A stretch of DNA of 64,000 nucleotides, taken from positions 57,248 through 121,247 of the forward strand of contig VBDR01000023.1 of the NCBI GenBank assembly GCA_005882135.1, in the 5' to 3' direction. Source of the DNA: Chloroflexota bacterium (GTDB taxonomy: Bacteria; Chloroflexota; Dormibacteria; Dormibacterales; Dormibacteraceae). The translations under genes were made by a program, and so were the position numbers. This document shows, in pieces, positions 40,477 to 49,014 of the stretch. The notes beneath the pieces are model-generated. The model was not told the origin of the DNA, did not search any database, and saw nothing but the letters and a program-made list of their open reading frames with translations. Within the stretch, counting starts at the first letter, position 1. Every line of letters begins with the position of its first letter.

Positions 40477-41124
40477 TTGAAATCCGCTGAAGGCCGCGGC
40501 CGCACACTGGATGAAGCTGTTGACGCAGCGCTGATCGAGCTCCAGGAGAGCCGGCGCAACGTTGACGTCAAGATCCTCAGCGAGACGCCGGAGGAAACCC
40601 TCGTCGAGGTGACCGTGATCGACCAGAACGCCCCGACGCCAGACACCATGCCGGCCCCAGCCAACGGCAAGGCCGAGGCGGCGAAGAGCCTGGTCGAAGG
40701 TCTTCTCAAGCACATGGGCGTCCGCGCCCAGGTCAGCGTGCGAACAGGCTCCGACCCCATCACCCTCGACATCAGCGGCCGCGACCTGGGCGCGCTGATC
40801 GGCTGGCGGGGGGAGACGCTGCGCGCGCTGCAAGCGGTGACCAACGTGATGGTCGGCAAGCATCTCGCCGAGGGCGAGCGCGTGATCGTCGACGTCGAGC
40901 GCTACCGGCAGCGCCGCGAGCACACCGTCCGCGAGATCGCTATGCGCGCGGCCCGCCAGGTCAAGATGACCGGCGACGCGATCACGCTTGACGCCATGCA
41001 GCCTTTCGAGCGCCGGGCAATCCACCTTGCGCTCGAAGGCGATCCCGACGTGACGAGCTCGAGCATCGGCGAAGAACCCGAGCGTCGTGTCGTCGTCGGA
41101 CCGCGCAAGCCCGCTGGCGAATAA
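40477..41124 (+). CDS. khpB: RNA-binding protein KhpB (Jag/SpoIIIJ-associated)
   Basis: 215 residues from TTG. N-terminal Jag_N domain (SAEGRGRTLDEAVDAALIELQESRRNVDVKILSETPEE), KH domain with GRDLGALIGWRGETLRALQAVTNV, and R3H domain with RAARQVKMTGDAITLDAMQPFERRAIHLAL. It binds small RNAs and mRNAs and follows yidC as expected. Confidence 0.94.
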   Translation: MKSAEGRGRTLDEAVDAALIELQESRRNVDVKILSETPEETLVEVTVIDQNAPTPDTMPAPANGKAEAAKSLVEGLLKHMGVRAQVSVRTGSDPITLDISGRDLGALIGWRGETLRALQAVTNVMVGKHLAEGERVIVDVERYRQRREHTVREIAMRAARQVKMTGDAITLDAMQPFERRAIHLALEGDPDVTSSSIGEEPERRVVVGPRKPAGE

Positions 41125-41134
41125 CGGCGATTCA

Positions 41135-41407
41135 ATGGCCGGCGGGCCCGCCGCGAATCGGATCCGCAAGGCAATCGCGCTGGTCAACTCGGTCGCGGAC
41201 GAGGCCGGCGACGAGGAGGTCACCCCAACCGAGATCGCCGAGGCGATCCGCGACTGCCTGGAGCTGAGCGAGGTCGACGAGGTGCCAAACGTGCGCCGCT
41301 ACCTGGGCGAGGCGCTCGACGCCGTATCGGACGGAATGCCCGCTGACTTCGTCGCCATGACGCTTTATGCCGCGCTCGGCGCGTTAAGAGAGGGCGGTCA
41401 GAACTAG
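41135..41407 (+). CDS. Conserved-looking small acidic protein, unknown
   Basis: 90 residues from ATG 41135 (a start at 41087 is also possible). Helical and acidic: NRIRKAIALVNSVADEAGDEEVTPTEIAEAIRDCLELSEVDEVPNVRRYL. I recognise no family. It sits between khpB and the M16 peptidase with its own stop 8 bases before TATAAT. Confidence 0.55.
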   Translation: MAGGPAANRIRKAIALVNSVADEAGDEEVTPTEIAEAIRDCLELSEVDEVPNVRRYLGEALDAVSDGMPADFVAMTLYAALGALREGGQN

Positions 41408-41415
41408 GCCCCTCC

Positions 41416-41421
41416 TATAAT
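41416..41421 (+). promoter_or_regulatory. -10 element of the M16 peptidase
   Basis: Perfect TATAAT, 10 bases before the ATG at 41432. Confidence 0.5.
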
Positions 41422-41431
41422 TTGCGCTCCC

Positions 41432-42703
41432 ATGGGCTCCCCGCATCGAGTCCGAGCTTTGCCAGGAGGGGCGCGGCTGGTCACGGAGTCGATGCCCGAG
41501 CGTCACTCGACCAGCGTGGTCTTCATGTTCGCCGGCGGTTCACGGCTGGAGGATGAGCGGTTGGCGGGCGTCTCCCATTTCATCGAGCATCTCTACTTCA
41601 AAGGCACGCGCCGGCGCCCGTCCTCCAAAGAGATCGCCGACGCCATCGAAGGCGTGGGCGGGTTCATCAACGCCTCGACCGACAAAGAGCTGACCGCGTA
41701 CTGGGCGCGGGTCCCCTCCGAGCACACAGAGCTGGGACTCGACGTCCTCTTCGATATCGTCGCCAACTCTCGACTCGATCCGGCCGACGTCGAGCGCGAA
41801 CGGATGGTCATCCTCGAAGAGCTGCGCATGTACCAGGACCAGCCGCAGGATTACGTGCAAAACCTCTTCGAAGAGCTGATCTGGCCGGGCCATCCCCTGG
41901 GCCGCGATATCGCCGGCACCGAAGAGTCGGTGTCGCGCCTCAGTCGCGACGACATCCTCGAGTACGCGGACGCGCGCTACCGGCTGCCGAATCTCGTCAT
42001 CGGCGCGGCGGGCTCGCTCGACGACGACGACACGCTTGCCCTTGTCAGCAAGGGCCTGTCCCTTCGCGAGGGTCTCGATGGGGTGCTGGCCGCGCTGCCG
42101 CCGTCGCCGCTCGATGGGCCGCGCGTGCTGATCCGGCGGCGCGAGACGGAGCAGGCGCACATCTGCCTTGGCGCCCGCGCGTTCAGCTACCTCCATCCCG
42201 ACCGATACGCGCTCGACTTGCTCAACACCGTGCTGGGTGAGGGCATGAGCTCGCGACTTTTCCTGAACATTCGCGAGCGGCTGGGGCTGGCATATGACGT
42301 GCACAGCTTCACCCAGAAGCACCGCGACACCGGCTACCTCGGCGTCTACATAGGGGTCGATCCGAAGAAGGCCGTGGATGCGGTCAACGCGGCGATGGCG
42401 GAGCTGCGGAGTCTTGGTGAGTCTGAGGTCTCCGCCGACGAGCTGGCTCGGGCCAAGGAGTTCACGAAGGGCCGCCTGAGGCTGGAGCTGGAAACCACCA
42501 ACGGCGTCGCTTTCTGGCTCACCTACCAGGAGGTGCTGCTGGGTGAGATCAAGAGCATCGAGGAGGAGCTAGCGCTGGTCGACGCCGTGACCGCGGCTGA
42601 CGTCAAGCGGGTCGCCGATGAGCTCCTGAGCGGCACGATGCAGATGTCCGTAATCGGTCCCTTCTCGCGAGACAGCGCGTTCCGGCTTGCGATCGGCGCC
42701 TGA
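41432..42703 (+). CDS. M16-family zinc metallopeptidase (insulinase-like)
   Basis: 423 residues in two M16 halves. The inverted zinc motif HFIEH is at 49-53 with the third ligand in ERERMVILEELRMYQDQP. The second half is inactive (ARAFSYLHPDRYALDLLNTVLGEGMSSRLFLNIRERLGLAYDVHSF). Members process signal peptides, oligopeptides or mitochondrial-type presequences. It lies just outside the khpB unit and faces lepB convergently. Confidence 0.92.
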   Translation: MGSPHRVRALPGGARLVTESMPERHSTSVVFMFAGGSRLEDERLAGVSHFIEHLYFKGTRRRPSSKEIADAIEGVGGFINASTDKELTAYWARVPSEHTELGLDVLFDIVANSRLDPADVERERMVILEELRMYQDQPQDYVQNLFEELIWPGHPLGRDIAGTEESVSRLSRDDILEYADARYRLPNLVIGAAGSLDDDDTLALVSKGLSLREGLDGVLAALPPSPLDGPRVLIRRRETEQAHICLGARAFSYLHPDRYALDLLNTVLGEGMSSRLFLNIRERLGLAYDVHSFTQKHRDTGYLGVYIGVDPKKAVDAVNAAMAELRSLGESEVSADELARAKEFTKGRLRLELETTNGVAFWLTYQEVLLGEIKSIEEELALVDAVTAADVKRVADELLSGTMQMSVIGPFSRDSAFRLAIGA

Positions 42704-42718
42704 GCGGCGGGCATACGT

Positions 42719-43360
42719 TTAGGCTGTCGCGGGGCGCCGCGAGCCGGCGAACGTGGTCCCGCTCTCCAGGACGGGAACCTTGTCATAGATGTTCCCGAAG
42801 TTCTTGATCGGCCAGATCCGAAACCACGCCTTGCCGTCGATGCGGTCGCGGCTGATGGGGCCGAAAAAGCGCGAATCCTGCGAGCGGTTTCGATTGTCAC
42901 CCATGACGAAGTACTGGTCCGAAGGCATCACCTCGCCGTCCGATCCGTTGCGCGGGTAGTTGTTGTCGTTCGACCATGCCTCCGGCAGGTACGGCTCGTC
43001 GAGCCTGTGGCCGTTGATGTAGACGACGCCGCTACGGATCAACAACTTCTCGCCGGGCAGGGCGATCACGCGCTTGATGAAGTCGGTGGAGTTGTTGGTG
43101 GGCGGACGCAGGATGATGATGTCGCCGCGCTGTGGCGCATGCAGCCTGTAATCGATTTTGTTTGCGATCAGGTAATCGTTGTTGTCGAGCGTCGCGAACA
43201 TCGAGAGGCCTTCCACGTGAACCGCCTGGACCGCGAAGCTGATGCCGACGTAGAGAATGACGGCGAGCACAACGACCTCGGCGACTTCGCGAAACAGCGA
43301 CGAAGCCGCGGAACGTTCGCTCGAGGCGGCGCCAGCCGCTTGTTCGTGTTGGGCCGCCAT
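42719..43360 (-). CDS. lepB: Signal peptidase I
   Basis: 213 residues with one N-terminal membrane helix (about 24-45). Catalytic Ser53 in VEGLSMFATL and Lys96 in FIKRVIALPGE; the C-terminal YFVMGDNRNRSQDSRFFGPI box is typical. It removes signal peptides on the outer face of the membrane. It starts 6 bases after the parB stop, forming parA-parB-lepB. Confidence 0.95.
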   Translation of the reverse strand: MAAQHEQAAGAASSERSAASSLFREVAEVVVLAVILYVGISFAVQAVHVEGLSMFATLDNNDYLIANKIDYRLHAPQRGDIIILRPPTNNSTDFIKRVIALPGEKLLIRSGVVYINGHRLDEPYLPEAWSNDNNYPRNGSDGEVMPSDQYFVMGDNRNRSQDSRFFGPISRDRIDGKAWFRIWPIKNFGNIYDKVPVLESGTTFAGSRRPATA

Positions 43361-43366
43361 GCGTTT

Positions 43367-44209
43367 TTAGGAAACGAGCTTAGCGCAGACCCGTTCGAGC
43401 TCTTCGCGACTCGAATAACGTAGCTCCAGCTTGCCGCGGCTGAGGCTTCCGGTCAGCTTGATCGGCACGCCCAGGCTCGACTCGACATCGGCCGCAATCG
43501 CGCGCAGCTCCGCAGAGGTGTCGCCATGCCGGCGGCGCCGGGGCCGGTATGTCCGCACCCAGTTCTCGGTCTGCCTGACCGAAAGGTGCTTGGCGATCAC
43601 GACTTTGAGCCCGTGCTCCTGGACGGCCTGGCCCTCCAGTGCGATGAGCGCGCGCGCGTGGCCGGCCGTGATCACGCCTGCCGCGACGGCGGACTGCACG
43701 GCCGGACATCCGCCGAGCAAACGCAAGGACTGGGTGACCGAGACGCGGTGCTTGCCGAGACGCTGAGCGGTCTCGTCGTGCGTAAGGCCGAACTCCTCGA
43801 TCAGGCGGCGAAGGCCGCGTGCCTCTTCGATCGGGTCGAGGTCGGTGCGCTGCAGGTTTTCGATCAAGCCGAGCACCAGCTGTTGGTCGTTGCCCGCGTC
43901 ACCGCGGACGACGGCGGGGACCGCCTCCAGGCCGGCCAGCCGTGCGGCTCGCCATCGGCGCTCGCCCGCGATCAGCTCATAGCCATCCGCGAGCGGCCGG
44001 ACGAGCAGCGGCTGCAGCACACCATGGAGCCGGATCGATTCGGCCAGCTCGCCAAGCGGCTCGGAGTCGAAGCGGGATCGCACCTGCTGGCGCGAGGGCC
44101 GGATCTGATCGACTGCGATCATCTGCGGCACCAGCGCCTCGCCTTGGCTCGACATCGGGATCAGGGCATCGAGTCCGCGACCGAGTCCGCGGGGGCGTGG
44201 TTGGCTCAT
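43367..44209 (-). CDS. parB: Chromosome partitioning protein ParB
   Basis: 280 residues. RGLGRGLDALIP start, PSRQQVRSRFD, the CTP-binding GERRWRAARLAGL region, helix-turn-helix LTHDETAQRLGKHRVSVTQSLRLL and AGVITAGHARALIAL. It binds parS near the origin and spreads as a CTP-dependent clamp. ATG overlaps the parA stop. Confidence 0.96.
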   Translation of the reverse strand: MSQPRPRGLGRGLDALIPMSSQGEALVPQMIAVDQIRPSRQQVRSRFDSEPLGELAESIRLHGVLQPLLVRPLADGYELIAGERRWRAARLAGLEAVPAVVRGDAGNDQQLVLGLIENLQRTDLDPIEEARGLRRLIEEFGLTHDETAQRLGKHRVSVTQSLRLLGGCPAVQSAVAAGVITAGHARALIALEGQAVQEHGLKVVIAKHLSVRQTENWVRTYRPRRRRHGDTSAELRAIAADVESSLGVPIKLTGSLSRGKLELRYSSREELERVCAKLVS

Positions 44210-45021
44210 CGTTCAAGCAGCTCCTTTGCGAGCGCGCGGTATGCGGCCGCGCCTCGGCACGTGGGGTCGTATTCGATCACGGACTTGCCGTGGCTGGGGG
44301 CTTCGCTGATGCGGACGTTGCGCGGGATGACGGTCTCCAAAAGATGATGCGGGTGCGCCCGCCGCACCGCGTGCAGCACGTCCCACGCCAGCGTCGTGCG
44401 AGCGTCGAATTGGGTCATCAGGATGCCGGCGATCGCGAGCCGTGGGTTGAGGCGCGAGCGCACCAGCTGGTGCGTGTACATGAGGTGGCGAAGGCCTTCG
44501 AGAGCGAAATACTCGGACTGCGTGGGGATCAGCATGCTGGTAGCCGCGACCAGGGCGTTGAGCGTCAGCAGACCAAGCGACGGAGGGCAATCGATGAGCA
44601 AGATCTCGACGCCGGGCGGGTTGGCGGCAAGCGCATGGCGCAGGAGGCCCTCGCGCTCGGACATCGTGGCGAGCTCGATCTCGGCTCCCGCCAGGTCGAT
44701 GTGCGAGGCGATGAGGCTCAGTCCGCTCACGCTGGTCGGCTGCACCACTTGCTCGACCGTGGCCTCGCCGGTCAGCAGGTGGTAGATGTTGAGGCGGGCG
44801 CGGGCCGGATCGAGGCCGAGGCCCGACGTGGAGTTGGCCTGCGGATCCAGGTCGACGAGCAGGGTGGGATGGCCGACCTCGGCCATGGCCGCGGCCAGGT
44901 TGATGGCGGTCGTCGTCTTGCCAACCCCGCCCTTCTGGTTGACCACGGCGATGATCGGAGGCGCCACGGTTGCCAACATGTTGGGCCTGGCTTCGCTCGC
45001 GGATCCTACATCTGGGGCCAT
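44206..45021 (-). CDS. parA: Chromosome partitioning ATPase ParA (Soj)
   Basis: 271 residues: IIAVVNQKGGVGKTTTAINLAAAMAEVG (deviant Walker A), LLVDLDPQANSTSGLGLDP, LIDCPPSLGLLTLNALVA. It segregates chromosomes with ParB. TAGAAT lies 7 bases before the ATG, so the first ATG at 45021 is supported and the message is probably leaderless. Confidence 0.96.
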   Translation of the reverse strand: MAPDVGSASEARPNMLATVAPPIIAVVNQKGGVGKTTTAINLAAAMAEVGHPTLLVDLDPQANSTSGLGLDPARARLNIYHLLTGEATVEQVVQPTSVSGLSLIASHIDLAGAEIELATMSEREGLLRHALAANPPGVEILLIDCPPSLGLLTLNALVAATSMLIPTQSEYFALEGLRHLMYTHQLVRSRLNPRLAIAGILMTQFDARTTLAWDVLHAVRRAHPHHLLETVIPRNVRISEAPSHGKSVIEYDPTCRGAAAYRALAKELLER

Positions 45022-45028
45022 TGGGGGA

Positions 45029-45034
45029 ATTCTA
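45029..45034 (-). promoter_or_regulatory. -10 element of parA
   Basis: TAGAAT on the minus strand, 7 bases before the parA ATG. Confidence 0.5.
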
Positions 45035-45066
45035 GCCCTGGTTCGAAGGGATGGCCACTCAGGTTG

Positions 45067-46101
45067 TTAAGGCTCCCCCAAGGCGGCGGGGCGGCGCCGG
45101 CGGGCCCAGATGGCGTAGGCGGAGATGGCGATCAGCGCCACCTCGGCGGCGATGGCCGCGTTCACTACCGCGCCGGCTACGCCGATGCCAACCAACAGGT
45201 TGTAGCTGACATGGCAGGTGCACGACGTGGTGGTGTTCGTGTACTTGCGGAGGAGCCCCAGCCCCAGCGCGATCACGAGCACCGCCGCGGTGTCGAGCGA
45301 AAAGGCGTACTGCGTGTGGATGGAGGTGAACAGCAGCGCCGTGGCCATGAGGCCGATGCGTGGTTGCAAGGCGCCCCGAAAGAGAATCTCCTCGCAGAGC
45401 CCTGGAACCAGCGCCAGGGCCACAATCCCGGCCGGCCCGCCCAGCCCGCCAAAGACGTGGGTGGTGGCGGCATCCACGCGGCGGGCGACGTCTGGCGTCC
45501 AGGTATGGCTCAGGACGTCCATCTGCTGGGCGAAGACGAAGAACACGCCAGCGGCCGCCAGCGCGACGGCCGCCTGCCACCAGGCCGGTAATACGAGGCC
45601 GAGCCGGCTTGCGGAATCGGGCAGCTCGCGCCGGATGAAAAGGCCGACCCCGAGCAGCGCAAAGATCAGGAACGGCGTCTCGTCGAAGACGAGGTCGGCG
45701 ATCGTGAGCGGCGGCTGCGCCTTGGCCGTGGCCAGGACGTCGGTGAAGGCGATGACCCCGATGTCGACGCCAAAGAGGATCACGGTCAGGGCCAACGCCA
45801 GGGCATGCACGGGGTTGTCGGCGTCGATCGGCAGGGCTCGGGCCACGCGCTCGCGCACCGGTCGCGAAGCGATGGCGGCGGCGAGAAGACCCGTGGCCAT
45901 GATGGTCAGATCGAGGGCGCGCTGGAGGTCGGCGTTCGCCGCCGGCGCCAGCACCTTCGCCCCGGCCAGGTCGGCCGCGCCGAGAAGGCAGATCAGCCCG
46001 CCGGCGACGCCAGACAGGATCTCCGCCGCGAGCCCAGCCCAGCGCCTGCCAACCGCAGCATTGGCCGTGATGACGAACGGAAGAGGCGTCAGCTCGACCA
46101 C
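45067..46101 (-). CDS. CPBP-family intramembrane metalloprotease
   Basis: 344 residues with about eight to nine membrane helices. Motif 1 is VPGLCEEILFRGALQPRIG (EExxxR), motif 2 has SIHTQYAF (His) and motif 3 CHVSYNLLVG (His, Asn). The family is Abi/CAAX protease-like; roles range from bacteriocin immunity to maturation of anchored proteins. A long N-terminal membrane part precedes the catalytic core. It follows the SPFH gene by 32 bases. Confidence 0.85.
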   Translation of the reverse strand: MVELTPLPFVITANAAVGRRWAGLAAEILSGVAGGLICLLGAADLAGAKVLAPAANADLQRALDLTIMATGLLAAAIASRPVRERVARALPIDADNPVHALALALTVILFGVDIGVIAFTDVLATAKAQPPLTIADLVFDETPFLIFALLGVGLFIRRELPDSASRLGLVLPAWWQAAVALAAAGVFFVFAQQMDVLSHTWTPDVARRVDAATTHVFGGLGGPAGIVALALVPGLCEEILFRGALQPRIGLMATALLFTSIHTQYAFSLDTAAVLVIALGLGLLRKYTNTTTSCTCHVSYNLLVGIGVAGAVVNAAIAAEVALIAISAYAIWARRRRPAALGEP

Positions 46102-46133
46102 GGCCGTCGCCGCGTCGAGGGGAAGGTGGCCGG

Positions 46134-46952
46134 TCAGCCGGACCTGGTGCCCCTGTCGGGCACGGGAGTCGAGGGCGAACCATCGACAACCGACTTGCCG
46201 AACTCGATCAGAGGTTTGAAGAGCTCGATCGGCAGCGGGAGGATGACGGTGGTGTTCTTCTCGGATCCGATCTCGACCATCGTCTGCAGGAATCTCAGCT
46301 GCAGCGCGCCCTGCTGCGACGAGATCACCTGAGCGGCGTTGGCGAGCGTCTGCGAGGCCTGGAACTCACCGTCGGCGTTGATGATCTTGGCGCGCTTCTC
46401 GCGCTCGGCCTCGGCCTGCTTTGCCATCGCGCGCTGCATCGTGCTGGGCAGCTCCACGTCCTTGATCTCGACCACGGCGACCTTGATCCCCCACGGCTCG
46501 GTTTGCTCGTCGATGATCCGCTGCAGGTTCTGATTGATCTTCTCGCGGTTCGCGAGCAGCTCGTCCAGCGTGCTCTGGCCGAGGGCGGCGCGGAGCGTGG
46601 TCTGGGAGATCTGCGAGGTCGCGTTGATGTAGTTGAGGACCTGGGTCACGGCCTTGCGAGCGTCGATGACCTGGAAGTAGATGACCGCGTTGACCTTGGC
46701 GGTCACGTTGTCGTTGGTGATGATCTCCTGCGGCGGGACCTCGAGGGTGATCGTGCGCAGATCGATCTTGACCAGCCGGTCAACCCCGAACGGGATGATG
46801 AAGAAGAGCCCGGGTCCTTTGAGAGGGATCAGCCGGCCGAGGCGGAAGACGACGCCGCGTTCGTATTCGGCGGCGATGCGCAGGCTCGAAAAGACCGCGA
46901 TGAGCGCGATCACGAGGACGACGATGATCAGCCCGATCGAAAACGCGTCCAC
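46134..46952 (-). CDS. SPFH/stomatin-like (slipin) membrane protein
   Basis: 272 residues: N-terminal membrane helix, then [67 protein letters not shown], the slipin signature, and a long coiled coil ([28 protein letters not shown]). Slipins form membrane scaffolds and are partners of NfeD proteases. Its start directly follows the NfeD stop, the conserved nfeD-slipin operon. Confidence 0.93.
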   Translation of the reverse strand: MDAFSIGLIIVVLVIALIAVFSSLRIAAEYERGVVFRLGRLIPLKGPGLFFIIPFGVDRLVKIDLRTITLEVPPQEIITNDNVTAKVNAVIYFQVIDARKAVTQVLNYINATSQISQTTLRAALGQSTLDELLANREKINQNLQRIIDEQTEPWGIKVAVVEIKDVELPSTMQRAMAKQAEAEREKRAKIINADGEFQASQTLANAAQVISSQQGALQLRFLQTMVEIGSEKNTTVILPLPIELFKPLIEFGKSVVDGSPSTPVPDRGTRSG

Positions 46953-48284
46953 CTATTTCCTCTCCTTGGCCTGTCCGTTTTCGGCCTGTCCGTTTTCGCG
47001 TGCAACCTGGAGCTGGAGACCGTCGCGCCCGACCACCCGCACGGCCGTTCCGGCCGGGATCGGCGAGGCAGCCTTCGCCTTCCAGAGCGCGCCTGAGACA
47101 AAGACTAGACCCTCGGGCGCGAGCTCCTCGCGAGCCTCGCCGAGGGCGCCGACCAGGCTGTCGCCGCCGACGAAGGCCGGCTGGCGCCGGGCGGCCAGCA
47201 CCTTGCGGATGAAAAAGGCGAAGAAGCCCAGGGTGATGGCGGCCACGGCGATGCTGACGATCGGGTTCACGCCCAGGCCGATAGGACCCGTGTTGATGAG
47301 GAAAGCCATGCCGAGCAGCAGGGCGAACACCCCGCCCACGCTGAGAAAGCCATGGGTGGGAGCTTTGAGGTCGGCGATGAACAGGATCAGCGCCAGCAGC
47401 ATCAACAGGGCGCCCGCGATGTTCACGGGCAGGTTTGCCAGGGAAACGATGGCCAGGATCGCCGCCAAACCACCGACGACGCCGGGCAGGATGAGGCCAG
47501 GGTTGGAAAGCTCGGTGATGATTCCGTAACCGGCGACGATGATCAGCAGGGCGGCGATGGTGGGGTCGATGAGCGCGTTCAGGAAGACTTGCCAGAACGG
47601 CATCGGGTAGTCGTCCAGGAGCGCGCCGCCGGTATGGAAGGTGAGGCTGCCGTTGGTGCGGGGTGCTTCCCGGCCGTCGACCTGGTTGAGCAGCGAGTGG
47701 ACGTCCGCCACCTCGAGGTCGGCGACGTGAATCTTCACTGCCTCCTCGGCGTTGATGTTCACGCTGTTGCGCACGGCCTGCTCTGCCCAGTCGGCGTTGC
47801 GGCCGTGCATCTCGGCCAGGTTGCGCACCCTGGTGACGGCGTCGTTCAACACCTTGGCCCCGAGATCTCCGCTGAGGTTTTCGCCGGTGGCCTGGATCGG
47901 GTGCGCGGAGCCGATGTTGGTGCCTGGGGCCATGGCCAGGACGTCGGCCGCCTGGGCGACGAAGAGACCGGCCGATGCCGCGCGGGCGCCGCTCGGATAC
48001 ACGAAGACGACGACCGGCACCTTGCAGTTGAGGAGGCTGGTCACGATGTCGTCCATGGAGTTCGAGATGCCGCCCGGAGTATTCAGAACGACGAGCAGGG
48101 CGTCGGCATGGTCGGCTTCGGCACGGCTGACGGAGGACTGGATGTATGACGCAGTGATGGTGTTGATGTCACCCGTGAGGTCGGCCTGCTCGACATGCGG
48201 AGCCGACGCGGTCACGTTCATCGGCACGAGCGCGGCGGCGGCGAAAACGAGCCATCCCAGGCGAAGCGCAACCAGCGCGCGCAT
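46953..48284 (-). CDS. NfeD serine protease (ClpP-class, long form)
   Basis: 443 residues: signal peptide, ClpP-like protease domain with LNTPGGISNSMDDIV and catalytic Ser in PSGARAASAGLFVA, then four to five membrane helices (LLIIVAGYGIITELSNPGLILPGVVGG ...) and a C-terminal OB-fold (DSLVGALGEAREELAPEGLVFVSGALWKA). Long NfeD cleaves slipin C-termini. The last residues contain a 5-residue duplication (ENGQA twice). Confidence 0.93.
   Translation of the reverse strand: MRALVALRLGWLVFAAAALVPMNVTASAPHVEQADLTGDINTITASYIQSSVSRAEADHADALLVVLNTPGGISNSMDDIVTSLLNCKVPVVVFVYPSGARAASAGLFVAQAADVLAMAPGTNIGSAHPIQATGENLSGDLGAKVLNDAVTRVRNLAEMHGRNADWAEQAVRNSVNINAEEAVKIHVADLEVADVHSLLNQVDGREAPRTNGSLTFHTGGALLDDYPMPFWQVFLNALIDPTIAALLIIVAGYGIITELSNPGLILPGVVGGLAAILAIVSLANLPVNIAGALLMLLALILFIADLKAPTHGFLSVGGVFALLLGMAFLINTGPIGLGVNPIVSIAVAAITLGFFAFFIRKVLAARRQPAFVGGDSLVGALGEAREELAPEGLVFVSGALWKAKAASPIPAGTAVRVVGRDGLQLQVARENGQAENGQAKERK
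46968..46997. repeat. 15-bp perfect tandem duplication at the nfeD 3' end
   Basis: GGCCTGTCCGTTTTC occurs twice in a row (46968-46982 and 46983-46997). It is in frame and encodes ENGQA twice at the C-terminus; a recent slippage event is likely. Confidence 0.85.
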
Positions 48285-48388
48285 GTCCCGAGTATGGCGA
48301 TTCCCTGCCCCGGCCGACGATGTAAAACGTGGAACATGACCTCCCCACTCGTTGGGTCGAGCTGCCCGGACCCCGAACAGGCCCCGCG

Positions 48389-48394
48389 TAGAAT
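48389..48394 (+). promoter_or_regulatory. -10 element of the sigma-like gene
   Basis: TAGAAT, 7 bases before the ATG at 48402. Confidence 0.45.
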
Positions 48395-48401
48395 CGACGC
48401 G

Positions 48402-49010
48402 ATGGGGGCGCAACCCGTTCCGTCGGACGGTGAGGAAGAGGTGATGCGGGACCTGCGGCAGCAAGCAAGGACCACGGCTTCGATTGAGCCTGGCGAGCAG
48501 GAACGACTGCTCGAAAAATCAGCGCTGGGCGATCGCGCCAGCCTGGACAGGTTGGTGGCCGCCAACCTCGGCATGGTGATCCGCCTCGCCGAGGGGCGCC
48601 AAGACAAGGGTCTTTCGGTGCCGGACCTCGTCCAGGAGGGCTCGCTCGGCCTGGTCGAAGCGGCGCGAACCTTCGCTGCCGGCGCCGAGACCGACTTCGC
48701 ATCGTTTGCCGAGCGCCGGGTCGGCGAGCAAATGGACGCCGCCATCGGCGCCGAGGCCGCGGCGGTGCGCGACGCGGAGCTGCTCGTAACCGCTGCGGAA
48801 GACTACGAGCGAACGGAGCTGCTGCTGCATCGTGAGCTGCACCGGGCAGCGACAGAGGACGAGCTCGCGGAAAAGCTGGAGTGGACGGTGGACCGCACTC
48901 GATACGTGGCCAAGGTCGTCGCCGACGCCCGACGACGCCACGACGAGGAGCTCCTGGCGTTCATCGATCCGGACGCGGTCGACCTCGACGACGCCGTCGA
49001 CGGCGAGTAG
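48402..49010 (+). CDS. Sigma-70-like protein without region 4
   Basis: 202 residues. Region 2-like segment LDRLVAANLGMVIRLAEGRQDKGLSVPDLVQEGSLGLVEAARTF and FASFAERRVGEQMDAAI, followed by a region-3-like helix set (LHRAATEDELAEKLEWTVDRTRYVAKVVADA). No region 4 (-35 recognition) follows, and several region 2.4 residues seem altered. It may act as an anti-sigma-like decoy, a sigma for -35-less promoters, or be a degenerate remnant. It immediately precedes gcvT. Confidence 0.75.
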   Translation: MGAQPVPSDGEEEVMRDLRQQARTTASIEPGEQERLLEKSALGDRASLDRLVAANLGMVIRLAEGRQDKGLSVPDLVQEGSLGLVEAARTFAAGAETDFASFAERRVGEQMDAAIGAEAAAVRDAELLVTAAEDYERTELLLHRELHRAATEDELAEKLEWTVDRTRYVAKVVADARRRHDEELLAFIDPDAVDLDDAVDGE

Positions 49011-49014
49011 CGAA

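Noticed and set aside
43208..43225. CCACGTG-centred sequence in lepB as a parS site
   Set aside because: Only the central CACGTG matches; flanks differ at four positions from the parS consensus and it lies inside lepB.
48318..48340. ACGTGGAACA near the nfeD/sigma gap as parS
   Set aside because: One half resembles parS but it is not palindromic (about 12 of 16 positions match).
48195..48401. Longer sigma-like protein starting at 48195
   Set aside because: The extra 69 residues overlap the divergent nfeD start and have no domain; TAGAAT 7 bases before ATG 48402 supports the shorter form.
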